From assembly GCF_018129405.1 (NCBI RefSeq), contig NZ_JAFCLP010000012.1, positions 62,001-126,000 of the forward strand: a DNA stretch of 64,000 nt, in the 5' to 3' direction. The translations under genes were made by a program, and so were the position numbers. Below the pieces are notes generated by a model. The model ran no database searches, was not told where the DNA came from, and saw only the letters and a list, made by a program, of their open reading frames with translations. Within the stretch, counting starts at the first letter, position 1; each line of letters starts with the position of its first letter. Positions 18,504 through 26,542 of this stretch are shown piece by piece. Origin of the DNA: Bradyrhizobium iriomotense (GTDB taxonomy: Bacteria > Pseudomonadota > Alphaproteobacteria > Rhizobiales > Xanthobacteraceae).

Positions 18504-19805
18504 CTATTGCAGGGCTTCACCGTGCTGCGAAATATCCAATCCCTCGAGCTCGTGCTCACGGGATACGCGCAAGGGCACGAACAGGCCGACCAGCTTGAGC
18601 AGGATGAAGCTCACCCCCGCCGACCAGACGAAGGTAACGGCGACCCCGTAGAGCTGGATCAGGAGCTGCTGCGGATGGCCCTCGATCAGGCCGGCCGTGC
18701 CGCCGATCGCGCTGGTTGCGAACACGCCGGCGAGCAGGGTGCCGGTCAGGCCGCCGATGCCGTGGACGCCGAACACGTCGAGCGAATCGTCATAGTCGAA
18801 GCGGTGCTTCAGCCAGGTGCAGGCCCAGTAGCAGATCACGCCGGCGGCGATGCCGATGACGATGCCATGCCACGGCGCCACGAAACCCGAGGCTGGCGTG
18901 ATGGTGCCGAGACCGGCGACCGCGCCGGAGATCATGCCGAGCACGGAGGGCTTGCGCCGTGTCGACCATTCGATCGCACCCCAGGTCAGCGCGCCGGAGC
19001 AGGCGGCGAGATGCGTGGCGATGATCGCCAGCACCGCACGCGAATTGGCTGCGCCTGCCGAGCCGCCGTTGAAGCCGAACCAGCCGACCCACAACAGGCC
19101 GGTGCCCATCACCGCGAGCGACAGATCGAACGGCGAGAGATTCTCGGTGCCGTAGCCATGACGGCGCCCCATCACCTTGGCGGCGACGAGGCCGGCGGTG
19201 CCGGCCGACAGGTGCACCACGAGGCCGCCGGCGAAATCGAGCACGCCCAGGCTGTTGAGGAAGCCGCCGCCCCAGACCCAATGCGCGAGCGGAATGTAGA
19301 CGAAGATGAACCAGGCGACGGAGAACAACAGATAAGCGGAGAACCGCATGCGGTCGGCGACCGAGCCCGCGACCAGCGCCACCGTGATGATCGCAAACGT
19401 CATCTGGTACAGCATGAACAGCGATTCCGGGATCGTCTTCGCCGCGGGGTTGACGCTGTCGAGTGTCATGCCGGCGAGGAACCAGCGGTCGAGCGTGCCG
19501 ATCCACGGCCCGTCGCCGACGAAGCAGAGCGAATAGCCGAACGCGACCCAGAGAATGGAGATCAGCGTCACCGCGGCAAGACTCTGCGCCATGGTGGCGA
19601 GCACGTTCTTCTTGCGCACCATGCCGGAATAGAACAGCGCCAGCCCCGGGATCGTCATCATCAGCACCAGCGCGGTGGCAACGATCATCCAGGCGGTATC
19701 GGCGGTGTTGATCTCGGAGGCGGCGGCGTGCGCCGGCGCGGCCATGACCAACGCAAGTCCGATCGGCGCAGCCGAAGCGGCTGCACGGCGCAACAATCCC
19801 GCCAT
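18504..19805 (-). CDS. amtB: ammonium transporter AmtB (copy 2)
   Basis: A 433-residue ammonium channel with a signal peptide (VMAAPAHAAA) and eleven predicted membrane helices. The pore histidines are in GGLVVHLSAG and DVFGVHGIGG. It lacks the Ala-rich insertion seen in copy 1. ATG at 19805 is preceded by GGGGGAAACGAC; the longer frame to 19838 adds residues without family support. It lies 132 bases after glnK copy 2, with a dispersed repeat in between, so this operon is less compact than the other glnK-amtB pair. The tandem arrangement suggests an old duplication followed by divergence in regulation. Confidence 0.95.
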   Translation of the reverse strand: MAGLLRRAAASAAPIGLALVMAAPAHAAASEINTADTAWMIVATALVLMMTIPGLALFYSGMVRKKNVLATMAQSLAAVTLISILWVAFGYSLCFVGDGPWIGTLDRWFLAGMTLDSVNPAAKTIPESLFMLYQMTFAIITVALVAGSVADRMRFSAYLLFSVAWFIFVYIPLAHWVWGGGFLNSLGVLDFAGGLVVHLSAGTAGLVAAKVMGRRHGYGTENLSPFDLSLAVMGTGLLWVGWFGFNGGSAGAANSRAVLAIIATHLAACSGALTWGAIEWSTRRKPSVLGMISGAVAGLGTITPASGFVAPWHGIVIGIAAGVICYWACTWLKHRFDYDDSLDVFGVHGIGGLTGTLLAGVFATSAIGGTAGLIEGHPQQLLIQLYGVAVTFVWSAGVSFILLKLVGLFVPLRVSREHELEGLDISQHGEALQ

Positions 19806-19876
19806 GTCGTTTCCCCCAGCATAGAAATTACGTCGCACGCTTGCGGCGTCGTTGCCCGGTGCGATCGAAGAAGATC

Positions 19877-20327
<451 letters not shown>

Positions 20328-20527
20328 TCAATCTGGCATCTTTCCGGGCAAATGGCACAAAAAAGTTGCAGGTTGAAGCAGAAAAACGTTTGGCCATGTG
20401 AACGGCCGCCTCTGTACAGGGCAGCCGTTCATCCTTCACAATGCATTTTTGGCATGGATGCGGTGAACCGAAGCGGTGAACCTAAGCGCCTTGGCCGGTA
20501 CATAAGTATGTTCGAGGGGGACGTTTC

Positions 20528-21412
20528 ATGGCGAGTTGGTTCTACGCATCCGAGGGCAAGCAGCAGGGGCCCTTTCCGGAAGGACAATTCCGCGATCTGA
20601 TCGCCCAGGGCATCGTCCGCCCGGACACGCTGGTGTGGACCGAGGGCATGGCCGGCTGGCAGAAGGCCGCCGAGATTCCGGGCCTCGTCGGCGGCGCACC
20701 TCCGATGATTCCAGCCGGCGGCCCGCCGATGATGGGCAGCAGTGGCTATGGTGGCGCTGCCGGCGGATCGCTGACGGCCGATTTCAGCCCGTTCGGTCTG
20801 CTCGGCCGCAGCATCGTGTTCTTGATCGGCATCCTGCTGGTGATTCCCGCCCCCTGGGTCACCGTCTGGTTCTACAAATACATCACGTCGCAGATCCAGG
20901 TGCCGGGCCGCCCGAATTTCGGTTTCGCCGGCCAGCCGATGGACATCTGGTGGGCGTTGATGCTCAACGCGCTCCTGACCTACGCCGGCGCGACCGGCAT
21001 ATCGTTCGCGCCGCTCCTTGCCGTGATCGTCAATGCGTTTCTCGCCTGGGTGATCCTGCGCTGGGCCGTCGCCAACTTCACCTCGAATGGCGAGCGGCTG
21101 CCGCTCTCGTTCCAGGGCAGCGCGATCGGCTATGTCGGCTGGTACCTGCTGATGATGATCTCGACCATCACCATCATCGGCTGGGCCTGGGTGATCGCGT
21201 TCTGGATGCGCTGGAATTGCCGGAACATCGAGGGCACGCGGCGCGAGGTCGTCTTCAACGGCAGCGGCTGGCAGGTCTTGTGGCGATCGGTGGTGTTCTC
21301 GCTGGCCTGCAGCTTCATCATCCCGATTCCGTGGATGCTGCGCTGGTACGGCCGCTGGTTCGTGTCGCAATTCGCGCTGGTCGATCGCGGAGCGGCCGCT
21401 CGCGGCTTCTGA
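20528..21412 (+). CDS. GYF_2 (DUF4339) domain membrane protein
   Basis: A 294-residue protein with two parts. Residues 1-50 form a GYF_2 domain (WFYASEGKQQGPFPEGQF, then LVWTEGMAGWQKA), a small module thought to bind proline-rich peptides. After a Pro/Gly/Met-rich linker, residues 90-290 contain several hydrophobic helices of DUF898-like character (YVGWYLLMMISTITIIGWAW, WMRWNCRNIEG). The GYF_2 part should face the cytoplasm. No function is known. It is a single gene, convergent with tesB with only 3 bases between the two stops. Confidence 0.85.
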   Translation: MASWFYASEGKQQGPFPEGQFRDLIAQGIVRPDTLVWTEGMAGWQKAAEIPGLVGGAPPMIPAGGPPMMGSSGYGGAAGGSLTADFSPFGLLGRSIVFLIGILLVIPAPWVTVWFYKYITSQIQVPGRPNFGFAGQPMDIWWALMLNALLTYAGATGISFAPLLAVIVNAFLAWVILRWAVANFTSNGERLPLSFQGSAIGYVGWYLLMMISTITIIGWAWVIAFWMRWNCRNIEGTRREVVFNGSGWQVLWRSVVFSLACSFIIPIPWMLRWYGRWFVSQFALVDRGAAARGF

Positions 21413-21415
21413 GGG

Positions 21416-22276
21416 CTATCTCCGCTCGCGCACGGAGCCTTCCTGCGCGACGGAGGCGACCAGCGTGCCATCGGGCTTGAAGATCGAGCCGCGGGTCAGG
21501 CCGCGGCCTGATTGCGCGCTCGGCGAATCCTGCGCATAGAGCAGCCATTCGTCGGCGCGGAACGGGCGGTGAAACCACATCGCGTGATCGAGGCTCGCCG
21601 GCATCATGCGCTTGTCGAACAGCGTGCGGCCGTAACGCGCCATGATCGCATCCAGCAGCGAGAAATCCGAGGCATAGGCGAGCGCGCACATGTGCAGCGC
21701 CGGATCGTCCGGCAGCTTTGCCGCGGTCCTGATCCAGACGTGGATGCGGCCGTCGTCGATCTTCTGGCCGAAATAGCGGCCGAGCTCGACCGGGCGCAGC
21801 TCGATCGGACGATCCGACTCGTAGTAGCGCCGGATGAACTCCGGCATCTCGCGGAACATCGGCTGCTTCGCCGCCTCCTCCGCTGTGAGCTTCTCCGGCG
21901 GCGGCACGTCGGGCATCTTGTCCTGATGATCGAACGCGGTCTCCTCGTCGGCGTGGAACGACACCATCATCGAGAAGATCGCGTTGCCGTGCTGGATCGC
22001 GGTGACGCGCCGCGTGGAATAGCTCTTGCCGTCGCGCAGGCGCTCGACCTGGTAGATGATCGGGATCTGCGGATCGCCCGGCAGGATGAAATAGCAATGC
22101 AGCGAATGCGGCAACCGGCCCTCGACCGTGCGGCAGGCCGCAACCATGGCCTGTCCGATCACCTGGCCGCCGAACACCCGCTGCCAGCTCGTCTTCGGGC
22201 TGTTGCCGCGGAACAGGTTCACCTCGAGCTGCTCGAGGTCGAGGATCGAAATCAGGTCGATCAGGCTTTTGGACAT
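21416..22276 (-). CDS. tesB: acyl-CoA thioesterase II
   Basis: A 286-residue double-hotdog enzyme that hydrolyses acyl-CoA to free acid and CoA. The N-terminal domain has RVFGGQVIGQAMVAA; the C-terminal domain has the catalytic Asp in SLDHAMWFHRPF and the Gln in VASVAQEG, corresponding to the Asp and Gln of the E. coli TesB triad. Length and motif spacing are normal. It may relieve excess acyl-CoA; no other fatty acid gene is adjacent. The gene starts close to a palindromic repeat that separates it from the divergent UbiH-type gene. Confidence 0.95.
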   Translation of the reverse strand: MSKSLIDLISILDLEQLEVNLFRGNSPKTSWQRVFGGQVIGQAMVAACRTVEGRLPHSLHCYFILPGDPQIPIIYQVERLRDGKSYSTRRVTAIQHGNAIFSMMVSFHADEETAFDHQDKMPDVPPPEKLTAEEAAKQPMFREMPEFIRRYYESDRPIELRPVELGRYFGQKIDDGRIHVWIRTAAKLPDDPALHMCALAYASDFSLLDAIMARYGRTLFDKRMMPASLDHAMWFHRPFRADEWLLYAQDSPSAQSGRGLTRGSIFKPDGTLVASVAQEGSVRERR

Positions 22277-22296
22277 GCTGGTGCTTTCTCGTGCCG

Positions 22297-22450
22297 CGTC
22301 ATTCCGGGGCGCACGCAGTGCGAACCCGGAATCTCGAGCTGAAAACCTCTGGATTCCGGGTTCGCGCCAATCAAGTCGGCTGTTGCCGACTTGGTTAACT
22401 TAACGCGCCGAACTCGGGAAAAGCCGAGTTCGGATCGCGCGCCCCGGAAG
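22297..22450. repeat. GTCATTCCGGGG palindromic element in a divergent spacer
   Basis: Arms CGTCATTCCGGGGCGC and GCGCCCCGGAAGG bound the region, with internal hairpins (GAACCCGGAATC / GATTCCGGGTTC type and AAGTCGGC / GCCGACTT). A relative is at 51041-51117. It fills the spacer between tesB and the monooxygenase. Confidence 0.65.
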
Positions 22451-22543
22451 GACCGAAAGAGGCCGTTCCGCCCTTGTTTCACCGCACTGTTTCGCCCAGC
22501 TCAAGTCTGCTAGCAAGACCGAGAATTGACCGGGAAGCTTGGT

Positions 22544-23764
22544 ATGTCGGTACAGGGAAGCATTGTCATTGGCGGCGGCGCGTTTGCCGGCCTCGCACTG
22601 GCTCTGGCGTTGCGCCAGGGGCTCGGTCCCGAGATCCCCGTCATCGTCGCCGATCCCGCGCTCAGCACGCGGCCGAGCCGGGACCCGCGCGCCACCGCGA
22701 TCGTCGCCGCCTGCCGCCGCCTGTTCGAGGCGATCGGCGCCTGGGATGACGTCAGGGGCGAGGCGCAGCCGATCCTCGACATGGTCGTCACCGATTCGAA
22801 GCTGGAGGACGCCACCCGTCCGGTGTTCCTGAATTTCGCCGGCGATGTCGCGCCGGGCGAGCCCTTCGCCCACATGGTCGAGAACCGCCGCCTGATCGAT
22901 GCGCTGGTGGTGCGCGCCGAGGCCGAGGGCATCGATCTTCGCGCCACCACGGTTGCATCCTACGATGCGCGCGCCGAGGGCATCGACGTGACGCTCGGCG
23001 ACGGCAGCGTGATCGCGGCCGGCCTGCTGGTCGCCGCCGACGGCGCGCGGTCAAAGCTTCGCGAGCGCGCCGGCATCGTCACCCATGGCTGGGAATATGA
23101 CCAGTCCGGCATCGTCGTCACCGTCGGGCATGAACGCGACCACGAGGGCCGCGCCGAGGAGCACTTCCTGCCTGCGGGCCCCTTCGCGATCCTGCCGCTC
23201 ACGGGAAAACGCTCATCGCTGGTGTGGACCGAGCGCCGGCCTGAGGCCGCACGCATCGTTGCGCTCAGTGACGAGGAATTTCACGCCGAGCTCGAGCAGC
23301 GCTTCGGCCTGCATCTCGGCGAGGTGAAGGCGCTCGACAAGCCGCGCGCGTTTCCGCTGTCCTATTTCGTCGCGCGCTCCTTCATCGCCGAGCGCCTCGC
23401 GCTGGTCGGCGATGCCGCGCACGTCATCCACCCCATTGCCGGCCAGGGCCTCAACATGGGGCTGAAGGACGTTGCCGCGCTGGCCGAGGTGGTCGTCGAC
23501 GCCGCGCGGCTCGGCATGGATCTCGGCGGCGCCGACGTGCTCGAGCGCTACCAGCGCTGGCGCCGCTTCGACACCATGGCGATGGGCGTTGCCACCAACT
23601 CGCTGAACTTCCTGTTCTCCAACCAGTCGACCTTGCTGCGCACCGTGCGCGACATCGGTCTCGGCCTCGTCGACCGCGCCCCGCCGCTGAAGAACCTCTT
23701 CATCCGCCAGGCCGCCGGTTTGACCGGCGAAGTGCCAAGGTTGTTGAAGGGCGAGGCGTTGTAG
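22544..23764 (+). CDS. UbiH/UbiF/COQ6-family FAD-dependent monooxygenase
   Basis: A 406-residue flavoprotein hydroxylase. The N-terminal dinucleotide fold reads SIVIGGGAFAGLALALAL; the second FAD motif is LVGDAAHVIHPIAGQGLNMG, which is typical for ubiquinone-ring hydroxylases. Its job is most likely one of the aromatic hydroxylation steps of ubiquinone synthesis; which carbon is modified cannot be told. The frame opens at 22526, but ATG at 22544 (MSVQGSIVIGG) fits the family better. The gene is alone and is followed by a long palindromic repeat. Confidence 0.92.
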   Translation: MSVQGSIVIGGGAFAGLALALALRQGLGPEIPVIVADPALSTRPSRDPRATAIVAACRRLFEAIGAWDDVRGEAQPILDMVVTDSKLEDATRPVFLNFAGDVAPGEPFAHMVENRRLIDALVVRAEAEGIDLRATTVASYDARAEGIDVTLGDGSVIAAGLLVAADGARSKLRERAGIVTHGWEYDQSGIVVTVGHERDHEGRAEEHFLPAGPFAILPLTGKRSSLVWTERRPEAARIVALSDEEFHAELEQRFGLHLGEVKALDKPRAFPLSYFVARSFIAERLALVGDAAHVIHPIAGQGLNMGLKDVAALAEVVVDAARLGMDLGGADVLERYQRWRRFDTMAMGVATNSLNFLFSNQSTLLRTVRDIGLGLVDRAPPLKNLFIRQAAGLTGEVPRLLKGEAL

Positions 23765-23789
23765 GGCGCGCTGGCGCTACACCCTCCAC

Positions 23790-23932
23790 TGTCGTCCCGG
23801 ACAAGCGCGCCCCAAGCGCGCGCAGATCCGGGACCCATACTCCGCAGCAATCGTTTTGCGAAGACCCGGAGTTACCAGCTCGTGGAACAATGCAATTCGG
23901 GGGTTATGGGTCCTGGCTTTCGCCAGGACGAC
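23790..23932. repeat. GTCGTCCCGG palindromic element
   Basis: Bounded by GTCGTCCCGGACAAGCGCG and CCAGGACGAC, with GATCCGGGACCCATA and TTATGGGTCCTGG as inner arms. Same family as 35855-36008, 43996-44116 and the short copy at 6989-7014. It lies between two convergent genes. Confidence 0.8.
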
Positions 23933-23965
23933 ATCGGAATTGTTGCGCGGCCATCGCGCAAAACC

Positions 23966-24163
23966 TCAATCGATCTTGCGTGCCTCTTCCGGCAGCATGA
24001 TCGGGATGCCGTCGCGGATCGGATAAGCGAGCTTGGCGCTGCGCGAGATCAGCTCCTGCTTTGCGGAATCGAACTCCAGCGGGCCCTTGGTCAGCGGGCA
24101 GACCAGAATCTCCAGCAGCTTGGGATCGACACTGGCTTCGGGACGTTCGGTAGGCGAGTTCAT
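23966..24163 (-). CDS. Trm112 family protein
   Basis: A 65-residue protein of the YcaR/Trm112 type: [16 protein letters not shown] followed by [18 protein letters not shown]. In eukaryotes Trm112 activates several methyltransferases; bacterial members are small and poorly studied. Only one of the zinc cysteines of the eukaryotic protein is present. Two adjacent ATG codons are available; the second (24163) lies six bases from GGAG and is chosen. It follows the tetR gene on the same strand with a 60-base gap. Confidence 0.88.
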   Translation of the reverse strand: MNSPTERPEASVDPKLLEILVCPLTKGPLEFDSAKQELISRSAKLAYPIRDGIPIMLPEEARKID

Positions 24164-24223
24164 CATTGTCTCCGGCGTTCGGTTGCCCTCTAGCACAAAA
24201 ATTTGCGCCCGCCCATCGCGGGC

Positions 24224-24754
24224 TCAAGCCGAAACCATCCGCAGAATCTCGTCGAGCATGCCCTGAAGCCGCGCCGCCGGTACCGGCGCCCCGGACAGGG
24301 CAAAGCCGAGGAACGTCCAATAGAGGATCTGCGCACGGGCCTGCGCCGTCGTCGGGGCAAGCCCGCGTTTGCCGAGCAGCTGCTCGATATAGTCGAGCCT
24401 GCGGCGGTCGATCGCGCGCACCGCTGCTTGCGCACCCGCATCGAACGCTGCCCAGTTGCGCACCGCGCGCTCGAGGTCGAGCCGCGCGCCGAACGACCTG
24501 CGCAGCAGCGCCTGCAGCGGCTCGTCGCCGGCGGCCTCGACGTCGGCGATGATCTGCTCGGCCGCGATCTCGCGCCAGCGCTTCAGCACCGCGGCGTGGA
24601 ACGCGCCAAGATCGGCAAAATGCCAATAGAAGCTGCCGCGCGAAACCCCCATGGCCTTGGCCAGGGGATCGGCCTTCAACGCGGTGAAGCCGCTCTTGGC
24701 CAGCGTCTTCAGGCCCTGGCTGGTCCAGTCCTCGACGGAGAGCTGTTCGGTCAT
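24224..24754 (-). CDS. TetR-family transcriptional repressor
   Basis: A 176-residue regulator. The N-terminal helix-turn-helix reads ADPLAKAMGVSRGSFYWHFAD, within 50 residues of the start, followed by an all-helical ligand domain. The frame extends far upstream, but only MTEQLSVEDW at 24754 gives a normal TetR protein. It is divergent from a small membrane-protein gene, and the 78-base spacer contains two similar 18-base palindromes that overlap the -35 box and probable start of the membrane-protein promoter. This makes it very likely that the regulator represses its neighbour and itself. The inducer is unknown. Confidence 0.93.
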   Translation of the reverse strand: MTEQLSVEDWTSQGLKTLAKSGFTALKADPLAKAMGVSRGSFYWHFADLGAFHAAVLKRWREIAAEQIIADVEAAGDEPLQALLRRSFGARLDLERAVRNWAAFDAGAQAAVRAIDRRRLDYIEQLLGKRGLAPTTAQARAQILYWTFLGFALSGAPVPAARLQGMLDEILRMVSA

Positions 24755-24773
24755 CTCGGTTCCCAAAATCCGA

Positions 24774-24791
24774 CCATACACTAGTGTATTG
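24774..24791. promoter_or_regulatory. putative TetR operator 1
   Basis: Reads CCATACACTAGTGTATTG; the core ATACACTAGTGTAT at 24776-24789 is a perfect 14-base palindrome. It touches the -35 hexamer TTGACA (24789-24794) of the plus-strand promoter. It shares 14 of 18 positions with operator 2. Confidence 0.8.
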
Positions 24792-24817
24792 ACAGGTCGC
24801 GGACCAGCGCTTATCTC
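24789..24817 (+). promoter_or_regulatory. sigma70-like promoter of the small membrane-protein gene
   Basis: TTGACA at 24789-24794, a 17-base spacer, then TATCTC at 24812-24817. Transcription would begin near 24823, inside operator 2. The two operators bracket the promoter, a typical repression layout. Confidence 0.65.
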
Positions 24818-24818
24818 A

Positions 24819-24836
24819 CCATACACAGATGTATGG
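24819..24836. promoter_or_regulatory. putative TetR operator 2
   Basis: Reads CCATACACAGATGTATGG, with seven-base arms CCATACA / TGTATGG. Centre-to-centre distance from operator 1 is 45 bases. It covers the expected transcription start of the plus-strand gene. Confidence 0.8.
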
Positions 24837-24853
24837 AAAAACCTTCGGGAGCC

Positions 24854-25210
24854 ATGACGATGCGTGATCTCCTGCTCCAGTGCGCCGGCGTCCTGACCAT
24901 TGCCGTGGCCCTCATCCACGGTTACCTCGGTGAGGCCAAGGTGTTCGTCCGCGCCCGCATCGAGCCGGAACGGCTGCGCACCCTGATCCGCCTGGTCTGG
25001 CAGGCCTCGACCGTCGCCTGGATCGGCGGAGGCGTGCTCCTGATCGCCGTGCCCTGGATGGGCTCGGAGCCGGCGCGCCACTGGATCGTCGTCACCATGG
25101 CCTGCGTGTTCGGCTTCTCCGCTCTCGCCAACGCATGGGCGACGCGCGGCCGGCACTTCGGCTGGATGATGCTCAGCGCGGTCGTCGCGCTGGCGGTTGC
25201 GGGCTACTAG
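24854..25210 (+). CDS. small membrane protein under TetR control
   Basis: About 118 residues with four hydrophobic helices: DLLLQCAGVLTIAVALIHGYLG, a second around VWQASTVAWIGGGVLLIAV, a third around IVVTMACVFGFSALANAW, and a fourth at the C-terminus (MMLSAVVALAVAGY). No catalytic motif is visible and no function is known. The first ATG in frame (24833) lies inside operator 2; GGGAG just before 24854 argues for a start at 24854 or 24860. Divergent TetR pairing suggests a role in response to a small molecule, but this is inference. Confidence 0.75.
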   Translation: MTMRDLLLQCAGVLTIAVALIHGYLGEAKVFVRARIEPERLRTLIRLVWQASTVAWIGGGVLLIAVPWMGSEPARHWIVVTMACVFGFSALANAWATRGRHFGWMMLSAVVALAVAGY

Positions 25211-25286
25211 CTGCCTGTGAGGCGTAAGGCCGCAGAGGCGGGTCAAATGCGCACTGCATGCGGAGAGCACTCGGCTTTTGGCCAAT

Positions 25287-25303
25287 GTTAGAACTTATCT
25301 AAA
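25287..25303. promoter_or_regulatory. iron-control-element-like palindrome (possible Irr site)
   Basis: GTTAGAACTTATCTAAA matches TTTAGAA-N3-TTCTAAA, the iron control element form I recall for Irr targets in rhizobia, at 12 of 14 defined positions. It is about 100 bases before a PepSY-like secreted protein and a cytochrome b561-type gene. Irr senses haem status, so a link with a haem protein is plausible. Not proven. Confidence 0.45.
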
Positions 25304-25402
25304 GCGATCTATGCCCGAACCGGATTGACTTCATCTCCTCCTTTGCTTCCTTCGGTCCCGCTCGCGGCTCCGCGCAGCGTCCACGACAGAGAGGAGAAGT
25401 TC

Positions 25403-25681
25403 GTGAAGGTCATTCGTGTTGTTGCCATTGCACTGACGGTCGGGATTGGCGCGGGATCGACGGCCATGGCCGACGGTTTCAAGGACTGCACCAAGCTCGA
25501 CAAGGCGTCGTGGAAGCCGGCCAGCGAAGCTGAAGCCAAGGCCAAGGCGCTGGGCTACGAAGTGCGGCGTTCCAAGATCGAAGGCTCGTGCTACGAAGTG
25601 TACGGCGTCAAGGAAGGCAAGCTCTACGAGCTGTTCTACAGCCCGGAAGATCTCAGCCTGAAGCACACGATTGCCAAGTAA
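25403..25681 (+). CDS. small secreted PepSY-like protein
   Basis: A 92-residue protein with a signal peptide (VVAIALTVGIGAGSTAMAD) and a mature part of about 68 residues: SEAEAKAKALGYEVRRSKIEGSC, then YEVYGVKEGKLYELFYSPEDL. This is the PepSY/PepSY_2 pattern found in periplasmic proteins next to b-type cytochromes. The start is GTG at 25403, six bases after GAGGAG; the open frame further upstream is not supported. The next gene, a cytochrome b561-type protein, starts 86 bases later on the same strand, so the two probably work together in a small redox module. Confidence 0.85.
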   Translation: MKVIRVVAIALTVGIGAGSTAMADGFKDCTKLDKASWKPASEAEAKAKALGYEVRRSKIEGSCYEVYGVKEGKLYELFYSPEDLSLKHTIAK

Positions 25682-25767
25682 ACCTGCCAAGTAAACTTGC
25701 AAGTAAGCTTGCCAGTTGAGCTGCGCGAAATCGTCCGCGCAGAGTTAGGCTCGAGGGTGGTCCCAGC

Positions 25768-26361
25768 TTGATCGAAGAAGCGGTGCCAGAAGCGCGCGGG
25801 GAGTCCGACAGGGCCCCCGCGGATCGGACCGCATCGCGGACGGTCGCGGTCTGGGATCTTCCGCTACGCCTCTGGCACTGGGCTTTCGCGGCCAGCATCC
25901 TGGCCGCGTGGTTCACGCCCACCGTCTATGACCGGGTCCATCGCATCGTCGGCTATACGGTGCTCGGGCTTCTCGCCTTCCGTCTGGTCTGGGGTTTTTG
26001 GGGCAGTCGCTACTCCCGCTTCCGCATGGTCGGCGTCCGGCTTCGGGCCGCGCCACGCTATCTCTGGAATCTGCGCCGCGGCATCACCGGCCGCTATATC
26101 GGGCTCAATCCCGCCGGCACGTTGATGCTGGTCGCGCTGCTGCTGGCGACCGCGGTCTCGGCGATCACGGGCGCGATGTCGGTGACGGTGACCTTCTTCG
26201 GCCTCTGGTGGGTCGAGGACACCCATCACTATTCATCGGACGCGGTCATCGTACTGGTCGTGCTGCACGTCGTGGGCGTGCTGCTGATGGGACTTCTTCA
26301 GCGCGAGAACCTGATCCGCGCGATGATCACCGGCCGCAAGCGGATTCGCGGTCAGCACTAG
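25768..26361 (+). CDS. cytochrome b561-type membrane protein
   Basis: A 197-residue integral membrane protein with four helices. The haem ligands are expected to be the His in LRLWHWAFAAS, the His in DRVHRIVGYTVLG and two near the C-terminus (HHYSSDAV and VVLHVVGVLL). This is the nickel-dependent hydrogenase b-subunit / cytochrome b561 fold used to pass electrons across the inner membrane. The start is TTG at 25768, with GAGGGTGG about 10 bases upstream. It follows the PepSY-like gene, a common pairing in proteobacteria, where diheme cytochromes c are frequent partners. Confidence 0.88.
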   Translation: MIEEAVPEARGESDRAPADRTASRTVAVWDLPLRLWHWAFAASILAAWFTPTVYDRVHRIVGYTVLGLLAFRLVWGFWGSRYSRFRMVGVRLRAAPRYLWNLRRGITGRYIGLNPAGTLMLVALLLATAVSAITGAMSVTVTFFGLWWVEDTHHYSSDAVIVLVVLHVVGVLLMGLLQRENLIRAMITGRKRIRGQH

Positions 26362-26542
26362 CATTCGCGGCACGCACTCTTCCCTCGGCTTGGGCGCGGT
26401 TGCGGAACGGCGCTGCAAAAATCGAAATTGAGCAGGAAGCGTTAACGCGCCGGTAAGCATGCAATCAGGCGTTGCACAAAATTAACGCGATGAACGTTTA
26501 GCGCATCCACCATCGATGTCATTGACGATGGAGCCGTATTGA

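Noticed and set aside
20356-20380. TGGCAC followed by TTGCA, resembling a sigma54 promoter near glnK copy 2
   Set aside because: The spacing between the two halves is two bases too long, and it points away from glnK.
24755-25285. N-terminal extension of the TetR frame to 25285
   Set aside because: It would run through both operators and antisense to the membrane-protein gene; the TetR fold starts at 24754.
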